In this document: piece after piece, positions 13,040-21,807 of the stretch | How positions within the stretch are numbered: position 1 is the first letter of the stretch | Layout: the number at the start of each line of letters is the position of its first letter | Source of the DNA: a bacterium | Lineage (GTDB): Bacteria > Patescibacteriota > Minisyncoccia > Phycocordibacterales > UBA1550 | Length of the DNA: 23,958 bases | Direction: 5' to 3' | NCBI GenBank assembly: GCA_021812665.1 | Contig: JAKAMX010000005.1 | Coordinates: 1-23,958 of the forward strand | Program-made: the position numbers and the translations under genes | The notes under the pieces: model-generated | The model's database searches: none | The model's input: only the letters and a program-made list of their open reading frames with translations | Told to the model about the DNA's origin: nothing

Positions 13040-16000
13040 ATGGAAGACACTTCAAAAAAGACAGAAATCGCACGGCGCGAAGAAGAGATCCTCGAGCTTT
13101 GGGGTAGTGCAGATATTTTCAAAAAATCTCTTAAACAAACAGAAAAAGGGGAAGAGTTCGTATTTTACGACGGCCCGCCGTTTGCCACCGGAACACCTCA
13201 TTACGGACATATTCTTGCGAGCGTTATCAAGGATGTTATTCCTCGCTATCAGACTATGCGTGGTCGTTATGTGCGTCGCGTGTGGGGTTGGGACTGCCAC
13301 GGTCTTCCCATCGAAAACTTGATCGAACAAGAATTAAACCTTGGACACAAGAAAGACATTGAGGCATATGGTATTGGAAAGTTCAATGCTGCGGCGCGCG
13401 CTGCGGTGCTCCGCTATGATGCCGAATGGAAAAAGATGATCCCGCGCATCGGGCGCTGGATCGATATGGAACACTCGTACCGCACGATGGATCCTGGCTA
13501 CACAGAGTCGGTGTGGTGGGCGTTTAAAACGCTTCATCAAAAAGGACTCGCGTATCAAGGTTTCAAATCGATGCATATTTGTCCTCGCTGCGAGACAACG
13601 CTTTCGAGCAACGAAATTGCGCTTGGGTACAAAGACATCACTGATATTTCGGTGACCGTAAAGTTCGAACTCAAGGACGAGCCAGGCACTTTTGTTTTGG
13701 CGTGGACGACCACTCCCTGGACTCTTCCCGGAAACGTTGCGCTTGCGGTAAATGCTGACGAGGAATACCAAAAAGTAGTTGTTGGTGAAGAAAAATATAT
13801 TCTTGCATCGGCACGCGCTGAAGCGGTGCTTGCAGGAGTTGCGCACACTGTTGAAGGCACCATGAAAGGGAAGGATCTCGTGGGAAAAGCATACAAGCCG
13901 ATTTTTGATTACTACTCAGCAAAAGAAAATTTGGAGAATCGTGATCACGGATGGAAGATTTACAGCGCTCCATTTGTGACCATGGATAGTGGTACCGGAA
14001 TTGTTCACATTGCTCCTGCGTTTGGTGAGGATGATATGAACCTCGGAAAGACGGAGCAATTACCGTTTGTTCAACATGTTGGAATGGACGGGACCATGAA
14101 AAGCGATGTTCGTGATTTTGTGGGCATGTCTGTTAAACCTAAGGACGATCATCAGGCAACCGATATCGCAGTGATAAAATTCCTCGCGGGCGCAAATGTC
14201 CTTTTTTCTAAAGAAAAGATCGTGCACGCGTATCCACATTGTTGGCGATGTGATACACCACTGCTCAACTACGCTGCTGCATCGTGGTTTATCAAGGTAC
14301 CCGCACTCAAACACAAACTTCTCGTCGAAAATGCAAAGACATCATGGGTGCCTGCGGGTATGCGAGATGGACGATTTGGGAAATTGCTTGAGGGTGCGCC
14401 CGAGTGGGCAATTTCTCGCACGCGCTATTGGGGAGCGCCACTGCCGATCTGGAAGAGTGCTGACGGCAGCGAAGTTCGTGTTGTGGGTTCTGTAAAAGAG
14501 CTTGCAGATCTTTCGAGTAACAAAGCAAAAAATACCTATTATATTGCGCGCCATGGGTGGGCAGATGCAAATGAAAAGGGGATTCTCGACAGCAAAGGAG
14601 ATGCAAACAATCATTTGACTCCTCGCGGTAAGGAAGAAGTAAAAGCGAGCGCGGACGCACTACGGGGAACAACAATCGATCTCATTATTGCGTCGCCATT
14701 TCCTCGTGCTCAAGAGACTGCTGCAATTTTTGCAACAGAGTTGAATATAAAAAACGTAATAACCGATGAGCGCTTGAAGGAGATCAATGTGGGCGTTTTT
14801 GATGGACGACCAATCGAGGAGTTTTGGAACCAGAATGGTTATGGAGGCTCATTGCCGCTCTCGCATCGTACTCAGGAAGGAGAGTCATACGAAGAAGTGC
14901 AAAATCGTGTCATGGCTTGTTTGTATGAGCAAGAAAAGAAATACGAGGGGAAGACGATCCTTTTTGTTACTCACGAAGGCCCTGCGCGCATGATGCTTGC
15001 GGGCGCCTCGCTTGCGACGGAGGAAGAAATTCATGCGGACAAAGAGAGCGAACAGTCAGAGATGATACTCGAAAGTGGTGCTGTTAAAAAAGTGAACTTT
15101 TTGCTCGCACCACACGATGAGACGGGCGCCCTCAATCTTCATCGACCGTATATTGATGAAGTGGTAATGACTGACAGCCACGGAGAAATAATGAGGCGCA
15201 TCCCTGATGTTTTTGATTGTTGGTACGAATCGGGCTCGATGCCATATGCGCAATTTCACTATCCATTCGAAAATAAAAAATTATTTGAGAGCAATTTCCC
15301 AGCGAACTTTATTGCGGAAGGGTTGGATCAAACACGCGGATGGTTTTCTGCGCTCCTCGTTCTTTCAACGGGCATCTTTGACGCTACGCCATTTGAGAAT
15401 GTTATCGTAAACGGTCTTATTCTCGCTGAGGACGGGCAGAAAATGTCGAAGAAGCTTAAAAATTATCCTGACCCTGAAGTTGTCGTAAATAAATATGGCG
15501 CAGATGCACTTCGTTATTATTTGCTTTCGTCGCCAGTGGTTCACAGCGAGGACCTTGCGTTTTCAGAGCGTGGCGTTGATGAAGTGGTGAAAAAGTTCAT
15601 TATGAGACTTACGAACGTACTCTCGTTTTACGAGCTGTACGCTACTGAAAAGGACGCTACTGATGTCGTTTCAACGAATGTTCTCGATCAGTGGATCCTT
15701 GCCCGACTCAATGAAGTTCTTGCCGAGCAAACGGAGGCTCTTGATGCATACGAACTTGATCGTGCTGTAAAGCCACTCAATTTGTTTGTCGATGATCTTT
15801 CAACGTGGTATGTTCGCCGTTCACGAGATCGATTTAAATCTGAAAATGCGAAGGAGCGTAACGAAGCCATTGCAACAACGCGAGCCGTACTCCTTGAGTT
15901 TTCCAAGATTCTCGCACCTGTTATGCCGTTCCTTGCTGAATATCTCTATCTCCATGTTCAGGGCGGAAAAGAAAGTGTACATCTTGAAGTATGGCCAAAG

Positions 16001-16516
16001 GTTGTGGAAGGAAAATTGAAAGAGCAGGAATCGCTCCTTTCGGAAATGGCCACAACACGCAAAACGGTATCTCTCGCGCTCGAGGCGCGCGCAAAGGCAG
16101 GGATTAAAATTCGTCAGCCACTTGCACGACTCACGGTGCAAAATTCTTCACTTGCTGGCAAAGAGGCATATCTTGAATTGATCAAAGATGAAGTAAATGT
16201 GAAAGAAGTTGTATTTGATAACACGCTGACCGAAGAGGTGTCGCTCGACACCAATATCACGCCCGAGCTTAAACGCGAGGGGCAGTTCAGAGATTTCCTC
16301 CGTAGCGTTCAGGAGCTTCGCAAGGCCTCTGGCCTCATGCCATCAGATACTGTATTGCTTCAAATCAAAACAACAGAAGGAGGCAAAATGCTCATCAATG
16401 TTTTCGCCGAAGAGCTAAAGAAGACAGCATTGGTCCGCGAAATATCATTTGAAGATGTTCCTGGCGAACCCACGGTTATCGATGATATTCCTTTCACGAC
16501 GAATATAGTGAAGTAG
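13040..16516 (+). CDS. ileS: Isoleucyl-tRNA synthetase with an inserted histidine-phosphatase domain
   Basis: Charges tRNA-Ile; 1158 aa from ATG 13040. Domains in order: catalytic half with PHYGH (53-57) and GWDCHGLPIE; a CPRC zinc-like pair; the CP1 editing domain with AWTTTPWTLPGN and GTGIVHIAPAFGEDD; CWRC; AISRTRYWGAPLPIW. An extra module follows at about 495-690. Then come HRPYIDEV, DCWYESGSMPYAQ, KMSKK (801-805), and the anticodon-binding domain. The module is a histidine phosphatase: R504-H505-G506 with N511, SPFPR556AQETA, E581 in LKEINVGVFDG, and H645 in VTHEGPARM, i.e. every core catalytic residue. Outside the insert the sequence follows the archaeal/eukaryote-like IleRS type. It is flanked in frame by normal IleRS sequence with no stop or frameshift. 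recO starts 3 bases after the stop. An upstream ATG at 13028 is less likely. Confidence 0.95.
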   Translation: MEDTSKKTEIARREEEILELWGSADIFKKSLKQTEKGEEFVFYDGPPFATGTPHYGHILASVIKDVIPRYQTMRGRYVRRVWGWDCHGLPIENLIEQELNLGHKKDIEAYGIGKFNAAARAAVLRYDAEWKKMIPRIGRWIDMEHSYRTMDPGYTESVWWAFKTLHQKGLAYQGFKSMHICPRCETTLSSNEIALGYKDITDISVTVKFELKDEPGTFVLAWTTTPWTLPGNVALAVNADEEYQKVVVGEEKYILASARAEAVLAGVAHTVEGTMKGKDLVGKAYKPIFDYYSAKENLENRDHGWKIYSAPFVTMDSGTGIVHIAPAFGEDDMNLGKTEQLPFVQHVGMDGTMKSDVRDFVGMSVKPKDDHQATDIAVIKFLAGANVLFSKEKIVHAYPHCWRCDTPLLNYAAASWFIKVPALKHKLLVENAKTSWVPAGMRDGRFGKLLEGAPEWAISRTRYWGAPLPIWKSADGSEVRVVGSVKELADLSSNKAKNTYYIARHGWADANEKGILDSKGDANNHLTPRGKEEVKASADALRGTTIDLIIASPFPRAQETAAIFATELNIKNVITDERLKEINVGVFDGRPIEEFWNQNGYGGSLPLSHRTQEGESYEEVQNRVMACLYEQEKKYEGKTILFVTHEGPARMMLAGASLATEEEIHADKESEQSEMILESGAVKKVNFLLAPHDETGALNLHRPYIDEVVMTDSHGEIMRRIPDVFDCWYESGSMPYAQFHYPFENKKLFESNFPANFIAEGLDQTRGWFSALLVLSTGIFDATPFENVIVNGLILAEDGQKMSKKLKNYPDPEVVVNKYGADALRYYLLSSPVVHSEDLAFSERGVDEVVKKFIMRLTNVLSFYELYATEKDATDVVSTNVLDQWILARLNEVLAEQTEALDAYELDRAVKPLNLFVDDLSTWYVRRSRDRFKSENAKERNEAIATTRAVLLEFSKILAPVMPFLAEYLYLHVQGGKESVHLEVWPKVVEGKLKEQESLLSEMATTRKTVSLALEARAKAGIKIRQPLARLTVQNSSLAGKEAYLELIKDEVNVKEVVFDNTLTEEVSLDTNITPELKREGQFRDFLRSVQELRKASGLMPSDTVLLQIKTTEGGKMLINVFAEELKKTALVREISFEDVPGEPTVIDDIPFTTNIVK
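14522..15100 (+). other. Histidine phosphatase (RHG/PGAM-like) domain encoded inside ileS
   Basis: Segment of ileS absent from ordinary IleRS. It starts after the VKELADLSS linker with TYYIARHGWADANEKG and continues with LTPRGKEEVKASADAL, DLIIASPFPRAQETAAIFA, LKEINVGVFDGRPIEEF and KTILFVTHEGPARMML. It ends in the strand GAVKKVNF shortly before ALNLHRPYIDEV. The pattern is that of the phosphoglycerate mutase/CobC/SixA branch 1. Catalytic His505 and His645, Arg504, Arg556 and Glu581 are present, so activity is expected. Substrate unknown. Confidence 0.92.
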
Positions 16517-16519
16517 TGT

Positions 16520-17104
16520 ATGGCTCATCATATTTACCACACGCGAGGTATTATTCTCGGAAGTGCTGCGCGCGGAGAGTCAAATCGATCATATAAAATA
16601 TTCACTGAGGAGCTTGGACTCGTCGAGGCAACGGCTCAGGCGGTCCGTGAAGGAAAGTCAAAACTGCGATATGTTTTGCAGAACAATGCGATAGTTTTTA
16701 TTGATTTGGTTCGTGGCAATGAGACGTGGCGTATTACGAGCGCGAGCGAGGAAGAATCAGTAGATTTTTCAGGAAGTGAAAATCAAAAAAAACTTTTTGC
16801 GCGTGTCTGCGCTTTTGCGGGGCGCTTGTTGCAAGGGGAGGGTCAAGAGAAGAAGCTTTATCTCGACTTGCGAGCACTCGCCGATTTTTTAAAGACAGAC
16901 AAACTTCCAAGAACACTTCTTCCTACGCTTGAGGTTCTGACTGCCATGAGAGCCCTTTCTTTCCTCGGGCATATTGATGCAAATGCGTTTAGTTCGTTTT
17001 TGAATGCAGGAGATTTTTCCAAAGAGTTGATTGAACAATTTGCTCATGTCTCTCCAAAGGCGCTTCTTGCGGTGAACGACGCAATTGCTTCTTCGCATCT
17101 CTAG
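16520..17104 (+). CDS. recO: DNA repair protein RecO
   Basis: A 194-aa RecO, the mediator that helps load RecA on SSB-coated DNA. The N-terminal OB-fold block is clear: YHTRGIILGSAARGESNRSY, FTEELGLVEATAQAVREGKS and KLRYVLQ (about 6-60). The helical C-terminal half follows (LYLDLRALADFLKT, PTLEVLTAMRALSFLGHID). It is shorter than the usual 230-250 aa and lacks the C-terminal four-cysteine zinc motif (only one Cys remains), common in reduced versions. The ATG is 3 bases after the ileS stop and has no SD, so it is probably translated by re-initiation behind ileS. The combination with ileS is likely one transcript. Confidence 0.85.
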   Translation: MAHHIYHTRGIILGSAARGESNRSYKIFTEELGLVEATAQAVREGKSKLRYVLQNNAIVFIDLVRGNETWRITSASEEESVDFSGSENQKKLFARVCAFAGRLLQGEGQEKKLYLDLRALADFLKTDKLPRTLLPTLEVLTAMRALSFLGHIDANAFSSFLNAGDFSKELIEQFAHVSPKALLAVNDAIASSHL

Positions 17105-17113
17105 GGCCTCCGC

Positions 17114-17216
17114 GTTTGTTGTGCTCCTCGTTTGAAGTTATATGAATACATATAACTTCGGCACTCGGACCCAATAAGCACTGTTGTGTTTGTTGTGCTC
17201 CTCGTTTGAAGTTATA
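17114..17216 (+). repeat. 29-bp perfect direct repeat (17114-17142 and 17188-17216), period 74
   Basis: The two copies are identical over 29 bases, running from GTTTGTTGTGC to TTGAAGTTATA. The second copy contains the -35 and the first four bases of the -10 of the 636-aa gene; the first copy contains the same elements with a degraded -10 (TATATG). It is therefore a duplicated promoter. Confidence 0.9.
17134..17159. repeat. 26-bp inverted repeat (11-bp arms, AATA loop)
   Basis: GAAGTTATATG (17134-17144) and CATATAACTTC (17149-17159) are perfect complements. The right arm can also pair with GAAGTTATA of the second promoter copy (17208-17216). AT-rich, with no T-tract, so not an ordinary terminator. 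Confidence 0.85.
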
Positions 17217-17218
17217 AT
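17190..17218 (+). promoter_or_regulatory. Promoter of the 636-aa gene (leaderless)
   Basis: TTGTTG (17190-17195), a 17-base spacer, and a perfect TATAAT (17213-17218) ending 7 bases before ATG 17225. Best -10 of the window; transcription should begin at the ATG. Confidence 0.7.
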
Positions 17219-17224
17219 AGTTCT

Positions 17225-19135
17225 ATGACAAACGATGTGAAAGATCGGATTGCTGAGCTTGAGAAAGAGTTGTATTCAAAAGAGTTCAAGCCTGAGCCTA
17301 TTCAAGACGTACTAACAAAAAAAGAACCATTCGCTGCCCCTTCATGGAACCCAAAAGCAGAGGCCGTCTCTTTTCTTCAAGAACAGGAATTACAAGCAGC
17401 ACACAATAAAAAAATGAAAAAATTTGTTTATATATCGATAGGATTTTTTCTCGTTGCACTTACGATTACTGCGATCATTTGGTTTTTGGGCACAAACGTA
17501 GTTTCTGGAGAGAACATCAACATTGATATTTCCGCGCCTGTTCAGGTCGCAGGCGGGGAACCTTTTGAAACTTCGTTTGCGGTGACAAACAAAAATCAGG
17601 TCTCTGTTGAAGCTGCCACTCTTTCTATTGAGTATCCTCCTGGGTTTTATTCAGTGACAGACAAGACGAGCCTTCCGCGCATCTCAAAGGATCTTGGCAC
17701 GATTCTTCCTGGTCAGTCGGTTACGGAAAAAATTAACACTGTTTTGTATGGAGAGCAGAACACAAAAAAAGATGTGGCTGTAACTCTCGAATATCGCCTA
17801 TCTGGATCAAATGCCCGCTTGCGAAAAACAACTACGTATTCGGTTGGTATTTTATCGTCTCCCGTAAATATCGCGCTTGATATGCTCAAAGAAGCAAGCT
17901 CCGGACAAAGCATCGACCTCACGGTGAATGTGAGCTCCAACAGCAAAGACACAATAGGATCACTGCTGGTGCGAGCGGAATACCCTTACGGTTTCAATTT
18001 TCAAAGTTCCGATCCGGCGCCAACATATGGCACAAACACATGGGCAATCTCAACTCTCGCTCCTCAAGCAAATCGTATAATTAAAATACATGGAATAATC
18101 GAAGGAGCGGAGAGTGAAGAAAAAATTGCAAAAATTAGCGTTGGAACACCAAATTCACAAAATTCTCAAGAGATAGATACTGTCTACAATGCTACCAACG
18201 AATCCATGACAATCAAGAAGCCGTTTATGGCACTTGATCTCGTTATTGATGGTGACCGCTCAACTGATCATGCAGTGACTCTCGGCCGTGGCGTGCGCGC
18301 AGATATCAATTGGAGCAGCAATAATCCAACGAATATAAGTGATGCAGTTATCGAGGTGAAACTCGGTGGTGAGGCGCTCAATCGCTACTCTATTTTTGCA
18401 TCAAGTGGTGGTTTTTATCGCTCTATCGACAACACGATTGTTTGGGATGAGACTACCACGCCAGAATTAAAAACAGTAAAATCAGGCGCTCGTGGGTCAG
18501 TGAGTTTCGCATTCTCTCCTGTTTCGCTCGGTATTGATTCGGGACAAAGCCTCAGAAATCCACAAATCACACTCGATGTTCGTGTTCATGGCAGACGAAT
18601 CTCTGATGTGAACGTTCCTGAAGACATCAATACGTTTGCAAGTAGAAAAGTCAAAATTGAAACAGATCTAAAGCTCTCAGCCCGTGGATTGTACTATAGT
18701 GGTCCATTCACCAACACAGGACCGCTGCCGCCACGTGTTGAAAAAGAAACAACGTACACTGTCTCTTTGACGGCACGCAACGGCTCGAATGATGTCTCTG
18801 GCGCGGTGGTAAAGACTTCGATTCCGTTATACGTCAAATGGTTGGGCAAAATATCTCCACCCGGAGAGGATGTCATGTACGACGAGGGTGCGCATGCGAT
18901 AACGTGGAATATTGGAAGAATTCCTTCTGGGGGTCAGCGTGATGTTGCTTTCCAAATTTCATTTTTGCCAAGCTTGAGTCAGGTAGGGCAGGTGCCGCCG
19001 CTCACTGGACAAACATCTCTCACAGCAACTGATTCATTTACTGGCACTAGTGTTCGCGATATAAAGCCAGCGATTACGATTGTTTTGACGGGTGATCCTG
19101 CGTTTGCGCAACGCCAAGGAACTGTGGTAAATTAG
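17225..19135 (+). CDS. Large single-pass surface protein with Ig-like/DUF11-type repeats
   Basis: A 636-aa protein with a charged cytoplasmic N-terminus (1-66, including ELEKELYSKEFKPE and a KKMKK stop), one transmembrane helix (about 67-89), and a long outside part of beta-rich repeats. The repeats look like alternating conserved-repeat/CARDB-like domains: FETSFAVTNKNQVSVEAATLSIEYPPGF (about 115-142, key VTNKN and YPPGF), a second unit with VRAEYPYGFNF, and a later unit with YTVSLTARNGSNDVSGAVV and ITWNIGRIPSGG. No enzyme motif or sorting signal is seen. The topology is N-in/C-out, suiting a cell-surface or envelope scaffold protein; no specific function is assigned. It has a perfect -10 box 7 bases before the ATG, behind a duplicated promoter. 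glyS follows after 6 bases. Confidence 0.85.
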   Translation: MTNDVKDRIAELEKELYSKEFKPEPIQDVLTKKEPFAAPSWNPKAEAVSFLQEQELQAAHNKKMKKFVYISIGFFLVALTITAIIWFLGTNVVSGENINIDISAPVQVAGGEPFETSFAVTNKNQVSVEAATLSIEYPPGFYSVTDKTSLPRISKDLGTILPGQSVTEKINTVLYGEQNTKKDVAVTLEYRLSGSNARLRKTTTYSVGILSSPVNIALDMLKEASSGQSIDLTVNVSSNSKDTIGSLLVRAEYPYGFNFQSSDPAPTYGTNTWAISTLAPQANRIIKIHGIIEGAESEEKIAKISVGTPNSQNSQEIDTVYNATNESMTIKKPFMALDLVIDGDRSTDHAVTLGRGVRADINWSSNNPTNISDAVIEVKLGGEALNRYSIFASSGGFYRSIDNTIVWDETTTPELKTVKSGARGSVSFAFSPVSLGIDSGQSLRNPQITLDVRVHGRRISDVNVPEDINTFASRKVKIETDLKLSARGLYYSGPFTNTGPLPPRVEKETTYTVSLTARNGSNDVSGAVVKTSIPLYVKWLGKISPPGEDVMYDEGAHAITWNIGRIPSGGQRDVAFQISFLPSLSQVGQVPPLTGQTSLTATDSFTGTSVRDIKPAITIVLTGDPAFAQRQGTVVN

Positions 19136-19141
19136 CCTTTA

Positions 19142-20461
19142 ATGACCGAACAAAATTCATATCCATCGGACATAATGGACAAGCTGGTTTCGCTCTGTAA
19201 GCGCCGCGGCTTTATTTATCAGGGTTCGGAAATCTATGGCGGTCTTGCGGGTACGTGGGACTACGGCCCTTTTGGGGTTGAGCTCAAAAATAACATTAAG
19301 CAGGTTTGGTGGCAGATGTTTGTACAGCGACGTGATGACATGCATGGCGTGGATGCTGCCATTATCATGAATCCAAAAGTGTGGGAATCGAGCGGACATG
19401 TTTCTGGTTTTTCTGATCCGCTTGTTGAATGCAAAAAATGCAAGCGTCGTTTCCGTGCAGATCAAGTCGGCGAAAAATGTCCTGAGTGCGAAGGCCAGTT
19501 TGGGCCGATGCATCAATTTAATATGATGTTCAAGACTCACGTTGGCGCGATGGAGGACGAATCATCTGTGTCGTACTTGCGCCCAGAAACAGCGGGAGGT
19601 ATTTTCGTGAACTTTAAAAATGTTGTCGATTCGCTCCACCCTAAATTGCCTTTTGGTATTGCTCAGATCGGGAAAGCATTTAGAAATGAAATTGCGCCAC
19701 GCGATTTTGTTTTCAGATCTCGAGAGTTCGAACAGATGGAAATAGAATACTTTGTTCGTCCTGAAGAATGGGAAGAATCTTTTGAAGAGTGGCGCAAAGA
19801 AATGCACTCGTTCATTGAAACAGTCGGCATACGAAAAGACCGAACGTATGAACTCGAAGTAAGCGATGAGGACAGAGCGTTTTACTCAAAGAGAACAATC
19901 GACTTTGAGTTCGATTTTCCGTTTGGACGAAAGGAGCTCTACGGTCTTGCATACCGCACCGATTACGACCTGTCGGCGCACATGAAAGGGTCAGGGCAAA
20001 ATCTAGCGATGGCTGACAAAGAAGGTGAGCCAGCAATTGTCCCACACGTGATCGAGCCCTCGCTCGGCGTTGATAGGACAATCCTTGCCGTTCTCTCTTC
20101 TGCCTACACAGAGGATGAGCTTGGCGGAGAAGCACGCGTATATTTGAAACTTGCTCCTCGTATTGCACCGGTAAAGGCGGCAGTCTTTCCTCTCATGAAG
20201 AACAAGCCGGAGCTTGTTGCGAAGGCGCGTGATATTTATGCTGCGCTCAAAAAAGAAATTCCACAGATTATGTGGGACGACAACGGCAACGTAGGAAAAC
20301 GCTACCGTCGCCAGGACGAGATTGGTACGCCATTTTGTATCACCGTTGACTTCGATACGCTGGAAGATGACACCGTAACAATTCGCCACCGCGATAGCGG
20401 GGAACAGGAACGAATCGCAGCGGGTGATCTAGAAAAATTTTTACTGAAGAATATTAAATAA
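19142..20461 (+). CDS. glyQS: Glycyl-tRNA synthetase, alpha2 class II type
   Basis: Charges tRNA-Gly; 439 aa, the single-chain dimeric type also found in archaea, eukaryotes and many Gram-positives, a little shorter than usual (about 460). The N-terminal block is RRGFIYQGSEIYGGLAGTWDYGP. A zinc-like CKKC...CPEC pair lies at about 97-116. Motif 2 is FRNEIAPRDFVFRSREFEQM-E (about 180-200) and motif 3 is VIEPSLGVDRTILAVL. The C-terminal anticodon-binding domain contains KRYRRQDEIGTPFCITVD. It begins 6 bases after the 636-aa gene stop, with no SD, and is followed after 19 bases by an M16 peptidase, so it is probably co-transcribed. Confidence 0.96.
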   Translation: MTEQNSYPSDIMDKLVSLCKRRGFIYQGSEIYGGLAGTWDYGPFGVELKNNIKQVWWQMFVQRRDDMHGVDAAIIMNPKVWESSGHVSGFSDPLVECKKCKRRFRADQVGEKCPECEGQFGPMHQFNMMFKTHVGAMEDESSVSYLRPETAGGIFVNFKNVVDSLHPKLPFGIAQIGKAFRNEIAPRDFVFRSREFEQMEIEYFVRPEEWEESFEEWRKEMHSFIETVGIRKDRTYELEVSDEDRAFYSKRTIDFEFDFPFGRKELYGLAYRTDYDLSAHMKGSGQNLAMADKEGEPAIVPHVIEPSLGVDRTILAVLSSAYTEDELGGEARVYLKLAPRIAPVKAAVFPLMKNKPELVAKARDIYAALKKEIPQIMWDDNGNVGKRYRRQDEIGTPFCITVDFDTLEDDTVTIRHRDSGEQERIAAGDLEKFLLKNIK

Positions 20462-20480
20462 TTTTAAGCGCAAATTCTCT

Positions 20481-21749
20481 ATGAAGTGTAAAAGAAAAAT
20501 ATTGCCGAACGGCATGCGTATGCTTGCTATCCCCATGGCGGACAACCCGACAGTAACAGTTTTAGTGCTTGTTGAGACGGGGTCAAAATATGAGTCCAAA
20601 GAAAAAAATGGCATTTCGCACTTTCTTGAGCACATGTGTTTCAAAGGTACCGCAACACGCCCTAATACAAGTGATTTGTCGATAGAGCTCGATACTCTTG
20701 GTTGCGCTTACAATGCATTTACTGGTCAAGAATTTACAGGATACTACGCAAAAGGGAAAGCTGACGATGTTGCGCACCTTCTTGATATTATTGCAGATCT
20801 CTACCAGAATCCGCTTCTCAAGTCTGAGGAAATCGAAAAAGAAAAAGGTGTCATCGTCGATGAAATAAATATGTACGACGATCTCCCTATGCAAAAAGTT
20901 CACGAAGTGTGGATGGAGCTCTTGTACGGTGACCAGCCAGCAGGATGGTCTATTGCGGGGAAGCGAGAGGTGGTGCGGGGTATACAACGAGAAGATTTTG
21001 TTGCGTATCGCAAGGCGCATTATGTTGCGGGAGCGACGACGGTTGTAATCGCAGGTGACATTGACGCTACGAACGTCTTCAAAGAGATCGCGAAAAAATT
21101 TACGGGTATTGAAAAAAATAAAAAAGTAGGCAAAAAGAAAACTGTCGATACGCAACGAGAGCCGCAGATCGCAGTTCATTTCAAAGAGACCGACCAAACA
21201 CATCTCGTTCTTGGTGTGCGTTCGTTTTCTGTTGCTGATAAAAGGAACCCGATTCTTTCAGTGCTCGCGGGTGTGCTTGGGAGCGGAATGTCGTCTCGCC
21301 TTTTCCGAAAAGTTCGTGATGAAATGGGAGTCGGCTATTATGTGAATGCATCGAATAGTGCATTTACTGACCATGGTTTCCTTGCAGTGTCAGCCGGTGT
21401 GGCGAACAATCGCATGCACGAAGTTGTGGACGCAGTTCTTGGAGAATTAAAAAAATTAAAACAGGAATTGGTGAGTGAGGAAGAGCTATCAAAAGTGAAG
21501 GAGCATTTGGTCGGCATGATGTATCTCGGTCTTGAGTCCTCAGATCAGCTTGCTGAATATTATGGCATGCAGGAAGTTATGCGTCGTGAGCTCTTAGCGC
21601 CAAAGGAACGAGAACAGCGCATCCGAGCAGTTACCGCCAAACAAGTTCGCGATATGGCGCGCAAACTATTTATTGAGAAGAACTTAAACCTCGCACTGGT
21701 AGGACCGGTGAAAGACCAGGAGGCGCTGGTGTCGCTTCTCAAGGTCTAA
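20481..21749 (+). CDS. M16-family zinc metallopeptidase
   Basis: A 422-aa single-chain M16 (pitrilysin/processing-peptidase type) protein. The inverted zinc motif is H47-F-L-E50-H51 in HFLEHMCFKGT, with the third ligand E128 in EKGVIVDEINMYDD, the normal spacing of about 77 residues. The second half shows the inactive-domain features VLAGVLGSGMSSRLFRKVRDEMGVGYYVNAS, here cited for its G-x-x-SRLF and VGYYV blocks. Length fits the bacterial M16B type. Members degrade short peptides in the cytoplasm or periplasm; no signal peptide is seen here, so cytoplasmic action is likely. It lies 19 bases after glyQS without SD. Confidence 0.93.
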   Translation: MKCKRKILPNGMRMLAIPMADNPTVTVLVLVETGSKYESKEKNGISHFLEHMCFKGTATRPNTSDLSIELDTLGCAYNAFTGQEFTGYYAKGKADDVAHLLDIIADLYQNPLLKSEEIEKEKGVIVDEINMYDDLPMQKVHEVWMELLYGDQPAGWSIAGKREVVRGIQREDFVAYRKAHYVAGATTVVIAGDIDATNVFKEIAKKFTGIEKNKKVGKKKTVDTQREPQIAVHFKETDQTHLVLGVRSFSVADKRNPILSVLAGVLGSGMSSRLFRKVRDEMGVGYYVNASNSAFTDHGFLAVSAGVANNRMHEVVDAVLGELKKLKQELVSEEELSKVKEHLVGMMYLGLESSDQLAEYYGMQEVMRRELLAPKEREQRIRAVTAKQVRDMARKLFIEKNLNLALVGPVKDQEALVSLLKV

Positions 21750-21773
21750 TTAGGGCGCGCGTGCGAATATCCT

Positions 21774-21801
21774 TTGCCCTCCGCCATAAATGGGGTATGA
21801 T
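21774..21801 (+). promoter_or_regulatory. Promoter of the AI-2E permease gene (leaderless)
   Basis: TTGCCC (21774-21779), a 16-base spacer, and TATGAT (21796-21801) ending 7 bases before ATG 21808. The in-frame ATG at 21790 lies upstream of the -10 box and so cannot be in this transcript. Confidence 0.6.
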
Positions 21802-21807
21802 GTGACT

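Noticed and set aside
14522..15100. The phosphatase segment as a separate gene or an assembly join inside ileS
   Set aside because: The frame is continuous on both sides, no internal start with SD or -10 is seen, and base composition matches the flanks. A read-level check is still advisable.
17134..17159. Resemblance of ATAACTTC/GAAGTTAT arms to a loxP-like recombination site
   Set aside because: Arms face the opposite way with a 4-base loop, the 13-bp lox arms are not present, and no recombinase gene is nearby.
17114..17216. CRISPR-like repeat-spacer unit (29-bp repeat with about 45-base spacer)
   Set aside because: Only two copies, no cas genes, and the repeat coincides with promoter elements.
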